21,411 bases of DNA from Candidatus Methanoperedens sp. (lineage in GTDB: Archaea; Halobacteriota; Methanosarcinia; Methanosarcinales; Methanoperedenaceae): positions 1 through 21,411 of the forward strand of contig JAPMTY010000078.1 in NCBI GenBank assembly GCA_026552835.1, read 5' to 3'. Position 1 is the stretch's first letter, and every line of letters starts with the position of its first letter. Shown one piece after another: positions 15,581 through 21,411 of the stretch. The notes under the pieces were generated by a model. The model searched no databases, was not told the DNA's origin, and saw only the letters and a list, made by a program, of their open reading frames with translations. Both the position numbers and the translations under genes were made by a program.

Positions 15581-16100
15581 CGATACGAAATTATGCGCAT
15601 CAATATTAAGGCTACTGCTCGTTTTTGTTGAAGGTGTTAGAGGAGCCAAAAAAAAGAGGTTCTTATGGATCAGATAGCAATAATCCATTTGGTATGTGGA
15701 AGGTTCGGCTCCTCCTAGTTGTTACTATACATTTATTGGACATAAATACATCGATGATTTTTGAGTTTTTATTGAGTTTTTAAAGCTTTACTTAAGTTTA
15801 TTATAGTATTTTATTGACTAAAAATATGTTTTATTTAAATCAAAGCTATATTACTAAAAATAAACAAAATTCAGGCCATATAAACTAATACAACTACATC
15901 ATTCTGATGATCGGTGCAATCGACGCCAGGAAAAAGGATGCTTTCTAGCTGAAAATGTAGAGCTATGAAGTACTTACGGCTATTGGAGACTGAAAAACAA
16001 TTGCTGCTACTCCAGATGGTAAATATAGTAACGGTTTTTCACCGAGGGTATCACTGGAAAAATAAAAAAAGGAAGATGATTAAATCTCCGTTATGGAAAC
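15581..16100. other. 520-base intergenic region
   Basis: No convincing gene lies here. The part next to the regulator (15581-15762) is its probable leader, with an SD-like AGGAGGAG on the minus strand around 15708-15715 that does not sit before either start. An AT-rich block (15763-15844) resembles the upstream block of the gene at 16101-17579. The rest, 15845-16100, contains short ORFs in several frames. One plus-strand frame near 16008-16068 reads IAATPDGKYSNG, recalling a beta-propeller repeat, but it is isolated and preceded by stops. It may be debris. Confidence 0.5.
15763..15844 (-). promoter_or_regulatory. AT-rich upstream block, copy A (membrane regulator)
   Basis: On the minus strand this block reads a TTTGATTTAAAT-like start, ACTATAATAAACTT, AAAGCTTTA and tandem AAAAACTC units. 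The same order occurs upstream of the CxxCH surface protein (17668-17754): ACTATAAAAAACT, AAGCTTTTA and AAAAACCC/AAAAACTC units. ACTATAA is a possible TATA box, giving a leader of about 190 bases for the ATG at 15580. The similarity was aligned by eye in AT-rich DNA. Confidence 0.45.
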
Positions 16101-17579
16101 TTAATTATCCTTTTTGTTCTTGTTGGTTGTACCTTTGTTCACTTGTGTGTTGGTATGTACTACTGTGTTAGTATGTACTATTGTGTTGGTGTGGTTGTTG
16201 TGCTCTATTGTGTTGGTGTGCTCTATCGTGTTTGTATGCTCATGTGTGTTAGTGTGCTCTTGCTCGTTCTCTTGTTCGTTCTCTTCTTGCTCATGCTTAC
16301 CCTTCTGACCTACATGCTGTGCTCCTACTGTTACGTTTGCACTTCCGCTGATTGTACCGTTTGACGCTGTTATAGTGGTTGTTCCTGGTGATAAAGCAGT
16401 GAACTTGCCAGTTGCTGGATCAATGGTACCAACGGTCGTATTGCTGCTCACCCATGTCCATGTAAATATTGCCCTGATTATGTTGCCCATTTGGTCAAAG
16501 GCTTTCGCTGTAAATGTCTGTGTGCCGTTTACTTTTAACGACTTTTTTGAAGGTAATACCCTTATGGTTGTCAGTATCGGTGTTGTTGCCGGTGGCACTG
16601 GGGTCAATGCAAGGTTCTCGGTAGTGATTGCATTTGAGGTAACGACTACACTTGGCATGGAACTGCTTACGTATCCTGTTGCACTGGCTGTTACAGTGTA
16701 AGTGCCTGGCGCTATGCTTATGCTGTAATTACCATTCGCATCGGTCGTAGCACTTATGCCGCCTGCTGTTACTGTTGCACTGGATATGCCCAAGACTGAT
16801 GAGGCATTAGTTACTGTGCCGGATATTGTGCCGTTAGCTGCCGGAGGCGGTACTGGATTCAGTGAAAAGTCCGTTGTAGTGATTGCATTTGAGGTAACCA
16901 CACTTGACATGGAACTGCTTACGTATCCTGCTGCGCTGGCTGATACAGTGTAAGTGCCTGGCGCTATGCTTATGCTATAATTACCATTCGCATCCGTCGT
17001 AGTACTTATGCCGCCTGTTACTGTTGCACCGGATATGCCCAAGCCTGATGAGGCATTGGTCACTGTGCCGGATATTGTGCCGTTCACTATTGCCGGTGTA
17101 TTTACTGTCACCGTTGTTGTTCCGCTGTTAAATCCTGTTAAGGTTGCTGTTACGCCAATTGTGCCCGCACCTGTTGGATTTACTGATTTGGTAAGAAGAC
17201 CCGCAGCATCAGTCGTCCCACTTGTAACAACACCTGCGCCGTTTAGAGATACTGTCGCTCCATTGGCTGGTGTCTTTACATTCTTAACATTGTTAGATTT
17301 ACTAACCGTTAAGGCTACATCTGTCAGTGATAAGGCTGGAACTGATGTCGGTACTGCCGCTAATGATAGCGAAAATGTTGGCGATACGTGACAAGAATTG
17401 CATGAGGGTCCGCCCTGTGCAGCGTGACAATTTTGGCAACTTACAATTCCTGTGTTATCTGTCGGGTAACCCATCCCTGACGAGTGTGCTGCTAAGGCTC
17501 CAGGTATTCCTACCAGAGCCACTATTAAAAGCAGCATCCCAATTTTCAATTTATTGTTCATTTGTTTTTTCCTATTCAT
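16101..17579 (-). CDS. Secreted CxxCH (c-type haem-motif) surface protein with Ig-like repeats and His-rich tail
   Basis: The protein has 492 residues from the ATG at 17579; AGGAG about 7 bases upstream fixes this start over the ATG codons at 17618 and 17561. A signal peptide (residues 1-31) ends ALAAHS. Two c-type haem motifs follow, CQNCH (48-52) and CNSCH (60-64). A bacterial Ig-like domain (about 68-155) precedes two near-identical carboxypeptidase-regulatory-like domains (about 158-330) and a BIG_2-type Ig-like domain (about 335-420). The tail is Glu/Asn/Gln-rich, then repeats HTNT separated by two residues, with nine histidines. It is probably an extracellular cytochrome-like or metal-binding protein. 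No C-terminal membrane helix or PGF signal is present, so attachment is unclear. Confidence 0.88.
   Translation of the reverse strand: MNRKKQMNNKLKIGMLLLIVALVGIPGALAAHSSGMGYPTDNTGIVSCQNCHAAQGGPSCNSCHVSPTFSLSLAAVPTSVPALSLTDVALTVSKSNNVKNVKTPANGATVSLNGAGVVTSGTTDAAGLLTKSVNPTGAGTIGVTATLTGFNSGTTTVTVNTPAIVNGTISGTVTNASSGLGISGATVTGGISTTTDANGNYSISIAPGTYTVSASAAGYVSSSMSSVVTSNAITTTDFSLNPVPPPAANGTISGTVTNASSVLGISSATVTAGGISATTDANGNYSISIAPGTYTVTASATGYVSSSMPSVVVTSNAITTENLALTPVPPATTPILTTIRVLPSKKSLKVNGTQTFTAKAFDQMGNIIRAIFTWTWVSSNTTVGTIDPATGKFTALSPGTTTITASNGTISGSANVTVGAQHVGQKGKHEQEENEQENEQEHTNTHEHTNTIEHTNTIEHNNHTNTIVHTNTVVHTNTQVNKGTTNKNKKDN
16610..17084 (-). repeat. Tandem duplication inside the CxxCH surface gene
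   Basis: Two units, 16610-16835 and 16865-17084, are nearly identical at the DNA level and about 250 bases apart. They encode the two carboxypeptidase-regulatory-like domains, each containing NGTISGTVTNASS and TTDANGNYSISIAPGTYTV. The differences include small in-frame insertions or deletions. High identity including silent positions suggests a recent duplication or ongoing gene conversion. Confidence 0.85.
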
Positions 17580-17667
17580 TCTTTTTCTCCTATCGCTGCT
17601 AGAGATGCAATAAGCCATCTAAAGCAGAATACCAATAGTATAACAAATGCTAATTTAACCATACTGA

Positions 17668-17754
17668 GAGTTTTTCAGGGTTTTTGGGTTTTTACACTCT
17701 ATAAAAGCTTATTTTAGTTTTTTATAGTTTACTAAGATATTTTTTTAAATTAAA
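17668..17754 (-). promoter_or_regulatory. AT-rich upstream block, copy B (CxxCH surface protein)
   Basis: The minus strand carries ACTATAAAAAACT, AAGCTTTTATAG and three AAAAACYC units about 8-10 bases apart. Order and wording match copy A at 15763-15844. Either ACTATAAAA (around 17720-17728) or CTTTTATAG (17699-17707) could be the TATA box. This leaves a leader of about 95-120 bases before the ATG at 17579. Confidence 0.5.
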
Positions 17755-17923
17755 CGTTGAAATAATAATTCAAATCTTAAAATACTACTTCTAAGTACTC
17801 AGATATTAGAGGCAAGTGTGAAATCAAGTTAGTTGATTAGGATACTTCCGTGAAATATAGATAGAAGGGGAATTAATCCTGGATGTAGAAACTAAACCAA
17901 GCATATAATCTGAAAGGAAAAGT

Positions 17924-17987
17924 GGCAAAAAGCCGAAAAAATAGAATCGTTGACGGGATATAGGAGGAAACTACTTCGGCTTTTGCC
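17924..17987. repeat. Inverted repeat with 12-13-base arms
   Basis: GGCAAAAAGCCGA (17924-17936) pairs with TCGGCTTTTGCC (17976-17987), with one bulged A, across a 39-base loop. It lies downstream of the feo operon on the minus strand and may form an end-of-transcript structure. Each arm can also fold on itself as a 3-bp hairpin. Confidence 0.5.
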
Positions 17988-17998
17988 TAATCATACTA

Positions 17999-18010
17999 CG
18001 TCAATTGACG
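17999..18010. repeat. Perfect 12-base palindrome CGTCAATTGACG
   Basis: CGTCAATTGACG is its own reverse complement, and a half-site TTGACG recurs nearby (about 17950-17955). It lies 9 bases beyond the last stop of the feo operon. It could be a dimeric regulator site or a short terminator hairpin. Confidence 0.4.
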
Positions 18011-18019
18011 ATTTAAACT

Positions 18020-18106
18020 TTACGGATTTGGAAACTCGTGTCCACAGAAAGGACACATTATTAACCCGCATCTCATGAAACACGGGCGACCAGCATCGGG
18101 TCTCAC
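18020..18106 (-). CDS. 28-residue zinc-ribbon-like peptide overlapping the feoB stop (candidate)
   Basis: A frame starting with GTG (18104-18106) overlaps the feoB TGA as GTGA and runs 28 codons to TAA. Its second half reads CFMRCGLIMCPFCGHEFP, with four cysteines in Cx3C-x4-CxxC spacing. This resembles the C-terminal half of small Cys-rich zinc-ribbon proteins that, from memory, follow feoB in several archaea (pattern C-x-L-I-x-C-P-x-C-G-Y-E). The usual N-terminal CPxCG half is absent. It could be a minimal FeoB accessory peptide or the residue of a deleted gene. Neither an SD nor a normal start is visible, so expression is uncertain. Confidence 0.45.
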   Translation of the reverse strand: MRPDAGRPCFMRCGLIMCPFCGHEFPNP

Positions 18107-20109
18107 AGAAGGTGATAATATCCGATAACCTGATTGGCAATTCCTCCGATAAGTATTGCAAGAATTATCGTGAATGCCATAATCCCGCCCGCACGTTTCC
18201 AGCCAAGCTCTCGGCCAAGGACTGCTATAGTCGCAACACATGGGATATAAATCGTGTTAACAAGAGCGTACACGAATAACTGGGCAGGCGTCATGAATAA
18301 CAGCAGGTTCTTTGCGCCGCCCCCGTACATGACAACCGCCAGCGTTACAAGCAGTTGGAGCGCAAGTTCCTTCCGGAGTACAGCAAATATCAGTGTAAGT
18401 CCTGCCACTGCGGGAAGCCCCAACCACCCCACGACTACCGGGGATAACGGGGCTGCAAGTTTCCAGATATAGCCGGTTTCGTAAAGCGCCCCCAGAAAAA
18501 GAGAGCCGACGAGTACAATCGGGAATGCCACGAACACGAAATCCTTGAACCTGTACCACGTTTTCTTGATGATATTCGACATCAGGGGCATCCTGAATGG
18601 GAACATCTCCATGACAAGCCCTGTGGAAGTACCAGGCATTACTTTGTTAAGCCCGACGCCAACGAGAAATACAAGCGCCAGGACGATAATATAAATCGCG
18701 ACCGCCGGCTTCCATCCCACGAATAGCGAAACTGCGCCCAGGATCACAGCCGTCCGTGCGCTGCACGGGATGAGCGTTATGAGCGTACTGGCTATCGTCC
18801 TCTCGCGTATCGTGGTCAATACCCGCGTGCCTATTATGGCTGGCACATTGCATCCTGCGCCTGCCACGAGCGGGATAATGGCGCGCCCGTGAAGTCCGAA
18901 CTTGTGCATCAGCCTGTCTGTCAGGAAAGCGACCGAGTTCAGGTATCCCGAATCCTCAAGGAATGCGAGCATGAAATAGAAGGTGAGGACGTAGGGAATC
19001 CCGACGGAAAGTGCGGCAAGAATGCCTGCATCAAAGCCCCAGATGAGGGTTTTGCCAACAAGCCCTGCCCCGAAGATATAGAATATTGAGCCATCGATGA
19101 CAGGCGACATATACAATGTCCAGAGACTGCTGAATAAGTCGGAAAGCCGGTTGCCGCCGTAAAAGAGGAAAGCGAATATTACTCCAAGAACACAGATGAG
19201 GAGAGGTATGCCCGTCAGAGGCGATGTGGTGTATGCCCAGAGCTTATCCGACCTTGCAGGTGTGACATCACCCTGCACCTGCGAGGCTACTGTTCCAGCG
19301 AGCCCGTGCCGTTCGCGGGCTATCCTGAGAGGTGTTTTTTCGCCATGTTTTTCTTCGATTTCCCTGCCTATTTTATTTGCCTCTTCGAGAATGGAATTTC
19401 CATTTGCATGTTTCTTTACAAGTTCTACGAATTCAGAATCATCCTCAAGAAGCAGGATTGACAGTGCCCTCGGATTTATTCCGAAATCATAAGGCACAAG
19501 TAAATCGCATAACTTTTTTATGCTGGCTTCAACATCCCCACCGTAGTGAATATCATATTTGATTTTCTTTTTCTGTCCTGCGATATCCACGGCTTTTTGT
19601 ACCAGTTCATCAAGGCCGCTTCCTTTGGTTGCGATGGTTTTTACCACAGGGACGCCGAGAAGCCGGGAAAGCAGGGGCGCATCGATTATAATATTCCTTT
19701 TCTCTGCCTCGTCTATCAGGTTCAAAGCAATCACAAGCGGAATCCCGAGGTCAATGAACTGAAACGTCATGAAGAGGTTCCTGGCAAGATTCGTGGCGTC
19801 AAGAATCATAATCACAGCGTCGGGTTTGCAATCAAGCACCGCTCTTCTGGCAACCCACTGGTCTTCCGACACAGCACCGAGGGCATAGCTTCCGGGAAGG
19901 TCGATTATGCCGATTCGCATTTCTTTAAAAGTCGTGGTCGCCATGTTCAGTTCCACGGTCTTGCCAGGATAGTTTGCTGTAACGACTCCCATTCCGGTGA
20001 GCCTGTTAAATATGCTTGATTTACCTACGTTCGGGTTGCCTGCAAGCGCAAAGGTGAAATCCGTCTTGCCCTTTATTTCCCTGAGGGCGCCGTGACAGGA
20101 AAGAACCAT
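18103..20109 (-). CDS. feoB: Ferrous iron transport protein B
   Basis: FeoB imports Fe(II) across the cytoplasmic membrane. The 668-residue protein has an N-terminal G domain with GNPNVGKSS (residues 24-32, G1), T51 in YPGKT (G2), DLPG (70-73, G3) and NLID (130-133, G4). A helical GDI-like spacer runs to about 270. The membrane part then carries two Gate regions; GAGCNVPAI and LIPCSARTAVI hold the conserved cysteines proposed to line the path. The C-terminus ends with a membrane helix and YYHLL. It starts one base after the DtxR-FeoA stop, so both are cotranscribed. FeoA is not separate but fused to the regulator upstream. A short zinc-ribbon-like ORF overlaps its stop. Confidence 0.97.
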   Translation of the reverse strand: MVLSCHGALREIKGKTDFTFALAGNPNVGKSSIFNRLTGMGVVTANYPGKTVELNMATTTFKEMRIGIIDLPGSYALGAVSEDQWVARRAVLDCKPDAVIMILDATNLARNLFMTFQFIDLGIPLVIALNLIDEAEKRNIIIDAPLLSRLLGVPVVKTIATKGSGLDELVQKAVDIAGQKKKIKYDIHYGGDVEASIKKLCDLLVPYDFGINPRALSILLLEDDSEFVELVKKHANGNSILEEANKIGREIEEKHGEKTPLRIARERHGLAGTVASQVQGDVTPARSDKLWAYTTSPLTGIPLLICVLGVIFAFLFYGGNRLSDLFSSLWTLYMSPVIDGSIFYIFGAGLVGKTLIWGFDAGILAALSVGIPYVLTFYFMLAFLEDSGYLNSVAFLTDRLMHKFGLHGRAIIPLVAGAGCNVPAIIGTRVLTTIRERTIASTLITLIPCSARTAVILGAVSLFVGWKPAVAIYIIVLALVFLVGVGLNKVMPGTSTGLVMEMFPFRMPLMSNIIKKTWYRFKDFVFVAFPIVLVGSLFLGALYETGYIWKLAAPLSPVVVGWLGLPAVAGLTLIFAVLRKELALQLLVTLAVVMYGGGAKNLLLFMTPAQLFVYALVNTIYIPCVATIAVLGRELGWKRAGGIMAFTIILAILIGGIANQVIGYYHLL

Positions 20110-20110
20110 T

Positions 20111-20761
20111 TCATTTTACCTTTATCTTTGATGCGACCTCTCTTCCCAGAGCGTACCGTGAGCCTGAAACGCACACGATTAAAGGTCCTCCGAAGGGTGC
20201 AACTTCTTCCACCTTGACGCACGCATCAGGAATCAGTCCGAGCGATGCGAGGTACTGGAGCATTTTCGGGTCTTCTTCAAAAACACTGACGATAATCCCG
20301 GTATCATTGGCTTTTAATTCCGACAACGGCCTGACTGTTTCTTTTACAAATACTCCGTCCTTGTCAGGTATGGGATGGCCGTGCGGGCATGTCCTCGGGT
20401 TTCCGAGGCTCTCAGCAATGCGGTCTTCCATCTCAGGACTTATCGCGTGTTCAAGCCTGCACGCCTCGTCGTGAACCTCGTCCCATTTGAAACCCAGGAT
20501 ATCTGTAAGCAACCTCTCGGAGAGCCTGTGCCTGCGGATGACTTTTTTAGCCATTTTATTGCCTTCTTCTGTCAGGCATACTCCTTTTTCGATCTGGTTC
20601 AAGAGACCTTTGTGCGCCAGTTTTTTTATCATCTCGGATACGGACGGCGGTGAGAGTTTCAGGTGTTCGGCGAGACGGGATGTGCTTACTGGATGCTGTT
20701 CCTGCTGGAGTTTGTAGATTGATTCAAGATATTCCTCAATCCTTGAGGTATCAGCTTCCAT
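20111..20761 (-). CDS. DtxR-family metal-dependent repressor fused to FeoA (SH3) domain
   Basis: The 216-residue regulator has an N-terminal winged helix (about 1-65; SRLAEHLKLSPPSVSEMIKKL). The dimerisation/metal domain (about 66-135) contains RRHRLSERLL, HDEACRLEH and CPHGHPIP. A C-terminal FeoA-like SH3 domain spans about 140-216. By comparison with DtxR/IdeR, the ancillary-site His and Glu and the primary-site Cys-x-x-Glu-His are kept, which favours iron over manganese. The position of DtxR Met10 holds Glu (IEEYLESI), an unusual change. It should repress the iron-uptake genes around it when iron is ample. AGGTGA lies 6 bases before the ATG, within the FTR1 stop region, and FTR1 ends one base upstream. 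Confidence 0.94.
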   Translation of the reverse strand: MEADTSRIEEYLESIYKLQQEQHPVSTSRLAEHLKLSPPSVSEMIKKLAHKGLLNQIEKGVCLTEEGNKMAKKVIRRHRLSERLLTDILGFKWDEVHDEACRLEHAISPEMEDRIAESLGNPRTCPHGHPIPDKDGVFVKETVRPLSELKANDTGIIVSVFEEDPKMLQYLASLGLIPDACVKVEEVAPFGGPLIVCVSGSRYALGREVASKIKVK

Positions 20762-20762
20762 G

Positions 20763-21411
20763 TCATCTCACCTTCTCTGGTACTTTAAAAGACCTGTAAA
20801 CGAACAAGCCGATAATTATCCAGTAGCCAATATATGCCAGTACCATTGTCAGCGAAGGGGCTGCGTGGTAGCCAATAAGCGAACTGAGGCTGCTTCCGAT
20901 AAGACCATTCTCATGAAGAAGAGGATATGAGCCGTCAGGGTTCAGGGGCGGGTTCAAGTCCCACACGTGTTCTACCACAGTGGGTATGATTCCGGCTTCG
21001 TTGAATCCGCCCACGGCAGTAGCTATCAGCCCGGCTGAGAACAGTATCAGCAGTACACTTGTATATTTGAAAAATTTGGTTACATCAAGGTTACGCACTC
21101 CTTTGAACATGACAAACGACATAACGACCACAACCCCAAGCCCGGCAACAAAACCGAGTAGCGTATCAAACGGGGACTGGATAGCAAGCGTGCCAAGAAA
21201 CAGGACAGTCTCGACCCCTTCCCTGAATACTGCGATAAAGGAGAGGGCTGTTATTCCCATGGTATGGCCCTTCGATATGGAGAGGTCTATCTTTTCCTGG
21301 ACTTCTCCTTTTATCTGTTTTGAATTCTGCGCCATCCAGAAAATCATGTAGGTGAGGACTACAGCAGCAGTTAAAGCCGCACCGCCTTCGAAAAGTTGCT
21401 CCGCAGTTCCC
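20763..21411 (-). CDS. FTR1-family high-affinity iron permease (5' end beyond window)
   Basis: The frame is open through the right edge of the window. The 21 residues before the internal methionine at 21347 read LFEGGAALTAAVVLTY and belong to the protein. About 215 residues are visible, against roughly 270-290 for the family, so the N-terminus with the first REGLE-type motif is missing. The second iron-ligand motif is present as REGVET (in SFIAVFREGVETVLFL). Several membrane helices follow, and the last ends in VYRSFKVPEKVR. FTR1 permeases carry iron inward, in fungi with an oxidase partner; archaeal partners are unclear. It is the first visible gene of the iron-uptake operon and ends one base before the DtxR-FeoA gene. 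Confidence 0.95.
   Translation of the reverse strand, partial: GTAEQLFEGGAALTAAVVLTYMIFWMAQNSKQIKGEVQEKIDLSISKGHTMGITALSFIAVFREGVETVLFLGTLAIQSPFDTLLGFVAGLGVVVVMSFVMFKGVRNLDVTKFFKYTSVLLILFSAGLIATAVGGFNEAGIIPTVVEHVWDLNPPLNPDGSYPLLHENGLIGSSLSSLIGYHAAPSLTMVLAYIGYWIIIGLFVYRSFKVPEKVR

Larger units (their letters stand above)
17580..18019. other. 440-base intergenic region
   Basis: No gene was found. It holds the leader and promoter of the CxxCH surface gene (to about 17754), then about 170 bases of featureless AT-rich DNA. Near the end of the feo operon come a long-range inverted repeat (17924-17987) and a perfect 12-base palindrome (17999-18010). Confidence 0.6.

Noticed and set aside
16008..16068. 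Short plus-strand frame reading IAATPDGKYSNG, like a beta-propeller repeat
   Set aside because: It is only about 20 codons between stops with no neighbouring repeats; too little to call a pseudogene.
15965..16171. 68-codon plus-strand ORF in the gap right of the membrane regulator gene
   Set aside because: It runs into the antisense of the CxxCH gene, has no clear ribosome-binding site, and its product is low in recognisable structure; probably chance.
16118..16270. 18-base repeats as a possible CRISPR-like array
   Set aside because: The repeats are in frame within a coding sequence and have no unique spacers of regular length.
16114..16953. Several long plus-strand ORFs rich in Val, Cys and Leu
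   Set aside because: They are antisense to the repetitive, Thr- and His-rich coding sequence of the CxxCH surface protein, which has a signal peptide and clear domains.
18020..18241. 73-codon ORF extending the zinc-ribbon frame back into feoB
   Set aside because: Upstream of the GTG at 18106 it overlaps the conserved end of feoB in another frame; only the last 28 codons are considered.
19546..20019. 157-codon plus-strand ORF opposite feoB
   Set aside because: It is a shadow of the conserved G domain of feoB on the other strand, with no recognisable protein features.

Overview
The window looks like euryarchaeal chromosome, most likely Methanosarcinales and plausibly a Methanoperedens-like (ANME-2d) lineage. 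Clade evidence: a coenzyme F420 gene (cofD), a Sec61-beta translocon subunit, an initiator tRNA with the A1-U72 pair and no encoded CCA, two secreted proteins with PGF-type C-termini (archaeosortase signals), an archaeal MoeA-PBP fusion, and a secreted protein with two CxxCH haem-binding motifs. The family calls rest on motifs read by eye; the genus is inference.

Layout. 1-2134: a small CxxC-x17-CxxC zinc-ribbon gene (minus) and a secreted cell-surface protein (plus). 2159-5423, plus strand: engB, a 56-residue Sec61-beta gene, aroE and tyrA (ATGA overlap), then an unknown 80-residue protein. The tyrA product carries a C-terminal domain resembling the FDX-ACB fold of phenylalanyl-tRNA synthetase. 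5476-5550: initiator tRNA-Met on the minus strand. 5651-8341: two-gene ABC-2 exporter followed directly by cofD. 8321-9720, minus: dodecin-like and winged-helix genes (overlapping) and a helical-repeat protein. 9734-9798: a 27-nt-arm imperfect inverted repeat. 9895-10976: a thiamine-binding MTH1187-family gene converging on a metallo-beta-lactamase-fold gene. 11066-14011, plus: moeA-PBP and a second PGF-type surface protein. 14049-17579, minus: a DNPH1/Rcl-like hydrolase, a membrane-anchored winged-helix regulator and the dihaem-motif surface protein with a His-rich tail. 18020-21411, minus: an iron-uptake operon FTR1 (cut by the window edge), DtxR-FeoA, FeoB and a 28-codon zinc-ribbon-like ORF overlapping the feoB stop.

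How the genes fit together. The right-hand third combines iron acquisition and sensing (FTR1, DtxR-FeoA, FeoB) with a secreted CxxCH protein and a membrane-bound regulator. The last two share a similar AT-rich upstream segment (15763-15844 and 17668-17754), which suggests common regulation. The left part is mostly housekeeping: aromatic amino acid synthesis, protein export, translation initiation, cofactors F420 and molybdopterin. No CRISPR array, insertion sequence, integrase or phage gene was seen.
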